A DNA stretch of 64,000 bases. It comes from Nocardia flavorosea (GTDB lineage Bacteria; Actinomycetota; Actinomycetes; Mycobacteriales; Mycobacteriaceae). This document shows positions 58,717 through 64,000 of the stretch, piece by piece; position 1 is the first letter of the stretch; every line of letters starts with the position of its first letter. Location of the stretch: positions 1,364,001 to 1,428,000 of the forward strand of contig NZ_JADLQL010000001.1 of NCBI RefSeq assembly GCF_015477805.1. Direction: 5' to 3'. The notes under the pieces are model-generated. The model had not been told where the DNA came from and did not search any database. It saw nothing but the letters and a program-made list of their open reading frames with translations. The translations under genes and the position numbers were made by a program.

Positions 58717-60399
58717 TCAGTTCACGGAGAACGAGTCGTTTTCGGTTGTCGGGGGTGTATCGGACCGGTGTGCCGACGGTCGATCCGGGGACGCGCCGCC
58801 GGCTCCTGTCCCGAATGGGAATTGTCCCGTACCGGAGGGAGCGGGCGCAGGCGACGCGCCGGGCCCGGTTCCTGAGAATCCGGCCGACGGCGGCGACGCC
58901 GCCCCGGGAACACTACCGAGCGGCGCCGGCTCACCGGCCACCGGTTCGCTGCCGCTGCCGTAGGCGTTCGCGAGATCCCGCGCGGCGGCGGCGAACCAAT
59001 CGGCGATGAACTTCGTCGGCGCTTCACCGGTTGCCGAAATCGCCGCGTTGCCATAGGCCTGGTGCCGCTGAATGGTGTCCCAGTAGCGCACCCACGTCGT
59101 GGTATCGAGCAGGGCGTGGTTGTCCTGGATATTGTCGACGACGGCGTTGAAAGCCTGACTCACCAGCCGGATACCGGTGGTGGGCGGAACGAGTTGCGGA
59201 ATCGCGCCCAGCAGCTTGGTACCCAGCATCAGCAACGCCGCCGGCGGATTCGCCAGCCCGGCCATGGCCAGCTCGGCGATCGCCGTCGGATTCAGCACCG
59301 TACGCACCACGGTGACCACCGCATTGAGCCCGATCATGCCCACCTTCAGCAACGCGCGCATCGCGCCCGGAATATCCAGTGGGGTCCGCGGATCGGCGGC
59401 ATCGGCCAGCCGTTCGGAGATCGATTTCTTCGGCGAGATGTTCAGGTTCGCCAGCGAGGTACCCGAAATATCCTCGTTGACCACCTTGGTCGCGGTTTTG
59501 ATCGACGTGAAGGCGAGCGCCTGGGCCACCGAGGTGAGCGAGGCGATGGGATCGCCACCACTGAGCTTGGCCTGCCCCACGATACTGGCGACCGCCTTCA
59601 GAATCGGCGCGCCCTCGGGTGCGTCGCAGGCGAGGTCGCCCGCGGCGCAGAAGCTGGCGACTCGTCCGGTGAGGGTGCCGAAATCCTCGGCGGTGTCCCG
59701 GTTCGGGGCGATCCCGCCACCGGCCGCGGGCGCCTGTGGAAGCGCGGCGATACCGGCGATCTCCGCCCCCTCGGTACCGGGTGCGGGATCCGGGTTCGCC
59801 TTACCCGGTGCGCCGGGAAACAGCGGGGCCCCCGGGGTTCTGGTGGGATCGCCGATCAGAGCCACGGCCGCGATCTTGTCGTCGGGCAACGGCCCTTGCC
59901 CCTGTCCGACCTCCTGGGCGAATACCGAAGCCACATGGGCGCCCTGGGAATACCCGACGATGGCGAGCCGGGTTTCGGGGCAGCGTTGCGCCACCGATAC
60001 CGCCATGGTGCGCAACCGGATCAGCCCACCGCTCACCGATTCCGAGTACGGGGTGACGCTACCGCCGTCTATCCCACCGAAACTGGACTCGTACGGCACG
60101 TAGGCACGCTGGACCAGGCTCTCCTCGGGCGCCGCGGCCATGAGCGGACGGAACACCGTGGACAGCATCCCGGTATCGGTGGTGGGCGCGGCATCCGGCG
60201 ACGATTCGCCGGTGCCCTGAATACCCAAGGCATACAGGGCCGGACAGGTACCGATCGGAAGTTCCGTGGACGGACCCGACGGACCCGAGAAGTCGGGCGG
60301 CTGCGCATATGCGGGAGCGGTGAGGGTCCCTGCCGTCACGGTCGCCACAGCGACGGTGAGTGCGATCAGCATCCCCGAGAAACTTCTGCTTACAGCCAT
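58717..60399 (-). CDS. Secreted cutinase-family esterase with a large insertion
   Basis: A 560-aa protein with a clear signal peptide (MAVSRSFSGM... ending APAYA, cleavage near residue 32). The cutinase core has the nucleophile S151 in GYSQG and D255 in CAAGDLACD, with a late H446 in RHQAYGN that resembles the HLAYG-type catalytic His of cutinases. Asp and His are 191 residues apart; in ordinary cutinases they are about 13 apart. The insertion is helical. In mycolate bacteria cutinase-like proteins hydrolyse lipid esters. ATG 60399 is preferred to a TTG four codons upstream. It ends 57 bp before the secretion operon and may head it. Confidence 0.9.
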   Translation of the reverse strand: MAVSRSFSGMLIALTVAVATVTAGTLTAPAYAQPPDFSGPSGPSTELPIGTCPALYALGIQGTGESSPDAAPTTDTGMLSTVFRPLMAAAPEESLVQRAYVPYESSFGGIDGGSVTPYSESVSGGLIRLRTMAVSVAQRCPETRLAIVGYSQGAHVASVFAQEVGQGQGPLPDDKIAAVALIGDPTRTPGAPLFPGAPGKANPDPAPGTEGAEIAGIAALPQAPAAGGGIAPNRDTAEDFGTLTGRVASFCAAGDLACDAPEGAPILKAVASIVGQAKLSGGDPIASLTSVAQALAFTSIKTATKVVNEDISGTSLANLNISPKKSISERLADAADPRTPLDIPGAMRALLKVGMIGLNAVVTVVRTVLNPTAIAELAMAGLANPPAALLMLGTKLLGAIPQLVPPTTGIRLVSQAFNAVVDNIQDNHALLDTTTWVRYWDTIQRHQAYGNAAISATGEAPTKFIADWFAAAARDLANAYGSGSEPVAGEPAPLGSVPGAASPPSAGFSGTGPGASPAPAPSGTGQFPFGTGAGGASPDRPSAHRSDTPPTTENDSFSVN

Positions 60400-60598
60400 A
60401 GCGACCCGCAATCACTCTTACCGCAGTTACCGAGCGCGACGAAACGCAGTAAACGGTAACAGATTCCGGCTATCACCGCTGAAGCGGCGAAGAGTTTACG
60501 CGACCCGCCAGCACCGCCTGTACGCGCCACGGCGCGTTGCAGCCCGAATGTTACAAATTTCCGGAGCGGCCCGAGCGGCTGCCAAGGCCCCGAAACGC

Positions 60599-62989
60599 TC
60601 AGGCCGCGGAGGTCACCCGGTAGACGTCGTAGACGCCCTCGACGTTGCGGACAACATTGAGCAAATGGCCCAGATGCTTCGGATCACCCATTTCGAAGGT
60701 GAACTTGCTGATCGCCACCCGGTCGCCATGGGTGGTCACAGCCGCGGACAGGATATTGACCTTCTCGTCGGCCAGTACCTTGGTGACATCCGAAAGCAGC
60801 CGGGTGCGATCCAGGGCCTCGATCTGGATGGCCACCAGGAAAACCGAATGCGGCGACGGCGCCCATTCCACGTCGATGATGCGTTCCGACTGCTCCCGCA
60901 GCGAATCGGCGTTGGTGCAGTCGACCCGGTGCACACTCACCGAACCCCCGCGGGTAACGAATCCCAGGATCTCGTCCCCGGGGACGGGGGTGCAGCATTT
61001 CGCCAGCTTGGCCACGGTGCCCTCGGCACCGGGGATCAGCACTCCGGCATCGCCGCTGAGCCGCTGACGCGGCGGGGTGGTGGACGGGGTGGAACGTTCG
61101 GCGAGTTCGTTCTCCACGTCGCCGATTCCGCCGAGCTGCGCCATGAGCCGCTGCACCACATGATGCGCGGAGACCTGGTGTTCGCCCACCGCGGTGTAGA
61201 GCATCGAGATATCGCCGTAGTGCAGTTCGTGGGCCACGGCTGTCATCGCGTCGACGTTCATCAGCCGCTGCAGCGGCAGACCGACACGTTTGACCTCTTT
61301 GTTGATCTGCTCCTTGCCGTTCTCCAGCGCCTCTTCCCGGCGCTCCTTGGCGAACCACTGGCGAATCTTGGCCTTGGCGCGCGGCGAGACGACGAAACCC
61401 TGCCAGTCGCGGCTGGGCCCGGCGTTGGGGGCCTTCGAGGTGAAGACCTCCACGACCTCCCCGTTCTCCAGTTGCCGTTCCAGCGCGACCAAACGGCCGT
61501 TCACCCGGGCGCCGATACATTTGTGCCCGACCTCGGTATGCACCGCGTAGGCGAAATCCACCGGCGTGGACTTCTGCGGCAGCGTGATCACATCGCCCTT
61601 CGGCGTGAAGACGAAGATCTCCGGGGCCTTGAGGTCGAAACGCAGCGATTCCAGGAACTCGGCCGGGTCCGCCGCCTCGCGCTGCCAGTCCAGCAGTTGC
61701 CGCATCCAGGCCATATCGTCGACCTCGGCCGCATCACCGGAGTGGCGGCCCTTGGTCTCCTTGTACCGCCAGTGCGCGGCGATCCCGAATTCGGCGGTGC
61801 GGTGCATATCGTGGGTGCGGATCTGCACCTCGAGCGGTTTACCGTCCGGACCGACCACGGTGGTGTGCAACGACTGGTACACCCCGTAGCGGGGCTGGGC
61901 GATGTAATCCTTGAACCGCCCCGCCATGGGCTGCCACAGCGAATGAACCACGCCGACGGCGGCGTAGCAGTCGCGCACCTCGTCGCACAGGATTCGGATA
62001 CCCACCAGATCGTGGATATCGTCGAAATCCTTCCCCTTGACGATCATCTTCTGATAAATCGACCAGTAGTGCTTGGGCCGGCCTTCGACCGTCGCGGGTA
62101 TCCGGGACGCGGCGAGGGTGTTCACGATTTCGGCGCGCACCTTCGCCAGATAGGTGTCACGTGACGGTGCCCGGTCGGCGACCAGCCGGACGATCTCGTC
62201 GTACTTCTTAGGGTGCAGAATCGCGAACGCGAGATCCTCGAGTTCCCATTTGACGGTCGCCATACCCAGCCGGTGTGCCAGCGGCGCGATTACCTCGAGG
62301 GTTTCGCGGGCCTTCTTGGCTTGCTTCTCCGGCGGTAGGAACCGCATGGTCCGCATATTGTGCAGCCGATCGGCCACCTTGATCACCAGCACCCGTGGGT
62401 CGCGTGCCATGGCGATGATCATCTTGCGGATGGTCTCGGCCTCCGCGGCCGCGCCCAGGTTCACCTTGTCCAGCTTGGTGACGCCGTCGACCAGGTGGGC
62501 GACCTCGGAGCCGAATTCCGCGGTCAGCTGTTCGAGCGTGTACCCGGTGTCCTCGACGGTGTCGTGCAGCAGGGCCGCCACCAGGGTGGTGGTGTCCATC
62601 CCCAGCTCGGCGAGGATATTCGCCACGGCCAGCGGATGGGTGATGTACGGGTCGCCGGACTTGCGGAACTGGGTGGCATGGCGTTCGTCGGCAACGTCGA
62701 AGGCGCGCTGCAGCTGCGTCAGGTTCGCCTTCGGATACAGTTCCCGATGCACCGTGGCCAGCGGTTCGAGCACCGGTTTCACCGCGGGAATACCGCGCTG
62801 ACCGGTCATCCGCCGGGCCAGCCGGGCACGCACCCGCCGGGAGGCCGAACTCGGGACGGCACCGGACTGGCGGGCGGGCTCGGCCGCGGCACCCGGACGC
62901 GGGCCACCCGCGGAGGCGGCGGCCCCGGCACCGTTGGACGGCGATCCCGATGTCTGCTCGACATTCGCCTCGCCCAGATGCTGAGTCAT
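60599..62989 (-). CDS. relA: Bifunctional (p)ppGpp synthetase/hydrolase
   Basis: Rel makes and degrades (p)ppGpp in the stringent response. The 796-aa protein has all domains: HD hydrolase ([31 protein letters not shown]), synthetase ([31 protein letters not shown]), TGS ([14 protein letters not shown]), a helical/zinc-finger region ([10 protein letters not shown] with an HRVDC element) and ACT ([24 protein letters not shown]). Length is close to mycobacterial Rel. ATG 62989 has GAGGTGGTGGC upstream. The N terminus has a Gly/Ala/Pro-rich leader of about 50 residues. It closes the hisS-ppiB-relA backbone interrupted by the secretion cluster. Confidence 0.97.
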   Translation of the reverse strand: MTQHLGEANVEQTSGSPSNGAGAAASAGGPRPGAAAEPARQSGAVPSSASRRVRARLARRMTGQRGIPAVKPVLEPLATVHRELYPKANLTQLQRAFDVADERHATQFRKSGDPYITHPLAVANILAELGMDTTTLVAALLHDTVEDTGYTLEQLTAEFGSEVAHLVDGVTKLDKVNLGAAAEAETIRKMIIAMARDPRVLVIKVADRLHNMRTMRFLPPEKQAKKARETLEVIAPLAHRLGMATVKWELEDLAFAILHPKKYDEIVRLVADRAPSRDTYLAKVRAEIVNTLAASRIPATVEGRPKHYWSIYQKMIVKGKDFDDIHDLVGIRILCDEVRDCYAAVGVVHSLWQPMAGRFKDYIAQPRYGVYQSLHTTVVGPDGKPLEVQIRTHDMHRTAEFGIAAHWRYKETKGRHSGDAAEVDDMAWMRQLLDWQREAADPAEFLESLRFDLKAPEIFVFTPKGDVITLPQKSTPVDFAYAVHTEVGHKCIGARVNGRLVALERQLENGEVVEVFTSKAPNAGPSRDWQGFVVSPRAKAKIRQWFAKERREEALENGKEQINKEVKRVGLPLQRLMNVDAMTAVAHELHYGDISMLYTAVGEHQVSAHHVVQRLMAQLGGIGDVENELAERSTPSTTPPRQRLSGDAGVLIPGAEGTVAKLAKCCTPVPGDEILGFVTRGGSVSVHRVDCTNADSLREQSERIIDVEWAPSPHSVFLVAIQIEALDRTRLLSDVTKVLADEKVNILSAAVTTHGDRVAISKFTFEMGDPKHLGHLLNVVRNVEGVYDVYRVTSAA

Positions 62990-63167
62990 GCCACCACCTC
63001 TCCGTGCCGCGGCGTAACACCGCAACGCTTCAGACCACCAACTTTAGACCCCGCAGCCGTACGGGAGACCCCAGAGCAACACCATCGACACCGATCGATA
63101 CGCCGACCCACCCGATAGAACACCGTATTCGACCGCGTCCTTCCCACTACGCGCGGGTTCGGGTCCA

Positions 63168-64000
63168 TTACCCGAGCCCATCCGGGGTCAGTTCGACCCG
63201 CCTGGTGATACCGATATCGGCCAGGAACCGCCGATCGTGACTCACCACGAGCAGCGCGCCCTGGAATGCCGCCAGGGCCTCGGTGAGATGCCGCAGACTC
63301 ACCAGGTCCAGGTTATTGGTCGGCTCGTCGAGAATCAGCAGTTTGGGCGCCGGATCGGCGAGCAACAGCATTGCCAGCGCGGCCCGCAACCGCTCGCCAC
63401 CGGAGAGCGCAGCGGCGGGCACGTCGGCGGCGGCACCGCGGAACAGGAAACGGGCGAGCTGGGCGCGGATCCGCTCCGGTTCGGCGTGCGGAGCGCCGGC
63501 GGCGACATTGTCGAACACGCTGCGGTGCTCGTCGAAGAGATCGAGCCGCTGCGGCAGCATCCGCCACGGCACCCGCGGCGGTTCGGCGGTGAGCCGCCGC
63601 AGCAGGGTGGTTTTGCCGACCCCGTTACGGCCGGTTATCGCGACCCGCTCCGGACCGTCGACCACCAGCGAGACCACCGGACCGTTGGCCAGCCGTACCG
63701 CTTCCAACGCGACCACGTGCTGACCGGGATACAACCGCGTATCGGGTAGCTCGATCCGGATCTCGCGGTCGTCGCGTAATGATTCCTCGGCTTGTTCGAG
63801 CCGGTCCTTGGCCTCCTGAACCTTCTCGATATGACTGTTGCGCAGTTTGCCCGCCGAGACCTCGGCCTGCCGTTTCCGCTGTCCCATCACGATCTTCGGT
63901 TCTCGTTTGTTCTCGTACATCTTCTGCCCGTACCGCTGCCGGCGGTCGAGCTTGATCCGGGCCTCCACCAGCTCCCGCGATTGTTTCCGCATATCGCTGC
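63168..64000 (-). CDS. ABC-F family ATPase, C-terminal portion (cut by window edge)
   Basis: The frame runs off the window at its N-terminal side. What is seen is a basic linker helix (RKQSRELVEARIKLDRRQRYG on), then the second nucleotide-binding domain: Walker A GRNGVGKTTLL, signature LSGGERLRAALAML, Walker B LLILDEPTNNLDL and the switch His in VVSHDRRFLADIG. The lack of membrane helices fits ABC-F proteins, which act on the ribosome; some confer antibiotic protection, others are housekeeping. The subtype cannot be told from this part. Confidence 0.88.
   Translation of the reverse strand, partial: SDMRKQSRELVEARIKLDRRQRYGQKMYENKREPKIVMGQRKRQAEVSAGKLRNSHIEKVQEAKDRLEQAEESLRDDREIRIELPDTRLYPGQHVVALEAVRLANGPVVSLVVDGPERVAITGRNGVGKTTLLRRLTAEPPRVPWRMLPQRLDLFDEHRSVFDNVAAGAPHAEPERIRAQLARFLFRGAAADVPAAALSGGERLRAALAMLLLADPAPKLLILDEPTNNLDLVSLRHLTEALAAFQGALLVVSHDRRFLADIGITRRVELTPDGLG

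Noticed and set aside
43871..60399. Intact integrative conjugative element
   Set aside because: I looked for integrase, excisionase, relaxase, direct repeats and a tRNA edge and found none within the window. An element with distant parts is not excluded.

Overview
The window reads as chromosomal DNA of a mycolic-acid actinomycete, most likely Nocardia or a close relative. It is GC-rich, gene-dense and full of 1- to 4-base gene overlaps (ATGA, GTGA, TGATG). Gene content and order follow stretches of the Mycobacterium tuberculosis chromosome: pyrR-pyrB-pyrC-membrane protein-carA-carB; nusB-efp-pepQ; aroC-aroK-aroB; aroE-mltG-ruvX-alaS-rarA next to the Rv2560-like membrane protein and aspS; an Rv2578c-like radical SAM gene; korA-korB; and hisS-ppiB-relA. 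Species assignment is inference from gene order and protein character only.

Layout. 1-5.8 kb: the pyrimidine operon on the minus strand, with a very short leader carrying a PyrR-binding-type loop. 5.8-11.8 kb: small accessory genes (a methyltransferase remnant, two TetR regulators with palindromic operators, an alkB-like gene behind a LexA-type box, a quinone oxidoreductase, a GXWXG/DUF4334 protein, a YciI-like protein). 11.8-28 kb: housekeeping genes for translation, the shikimate pathway, cell wall and DNA repair. 29-42.9 kb: aspS, a zinc metalloprotease, a pair of type VII-type exported proteins, a KstR-boxed epimerase, a LexA-boxed radical SAM protein, korAB, hisS and a membrane-anchored PpiB.

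43-60.4 kb: a conjugation-like type IV secretion gene set lies between ppiB and relA. It encodes a VirD4-type coupling ATPase, a VirB4-type ATPase, an SCO6880-family protein, a VirB6/TrbL-type multi-pass protein, two tiny two-helix proteins, several single-anchor or lipoprotein VirB8/TcpC-like proteins, two P-loop ATPases lacking the usual lysine, a transposase-like HTH protein, a three-domain peptidoglycan hydrolase and, just upstream, a large secreted cutinase. I found no relaxase, integrase, attachment site or tRNA, so this may be a resident chromosomal secretion machine rather than an intact mobile element. 60.6-64 kb: relA and the C-terminal part of an ABC-F ATPase.

The most notable signals are the relaxase-less secretion cluster with two envelope-hydrolase types, two LexA-type boxes at promoters that look leaderless, tandem KstR-type boxes over a leaderless promoter, an in-frame 75-bp tandem repeat that now supplies the pyrC start, and a 26-codon ORF that joins korA to korB with ATGA overlaps at both ends. 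No rRNA, tRNA, CRISPR array or intact insertion sequence was seen.
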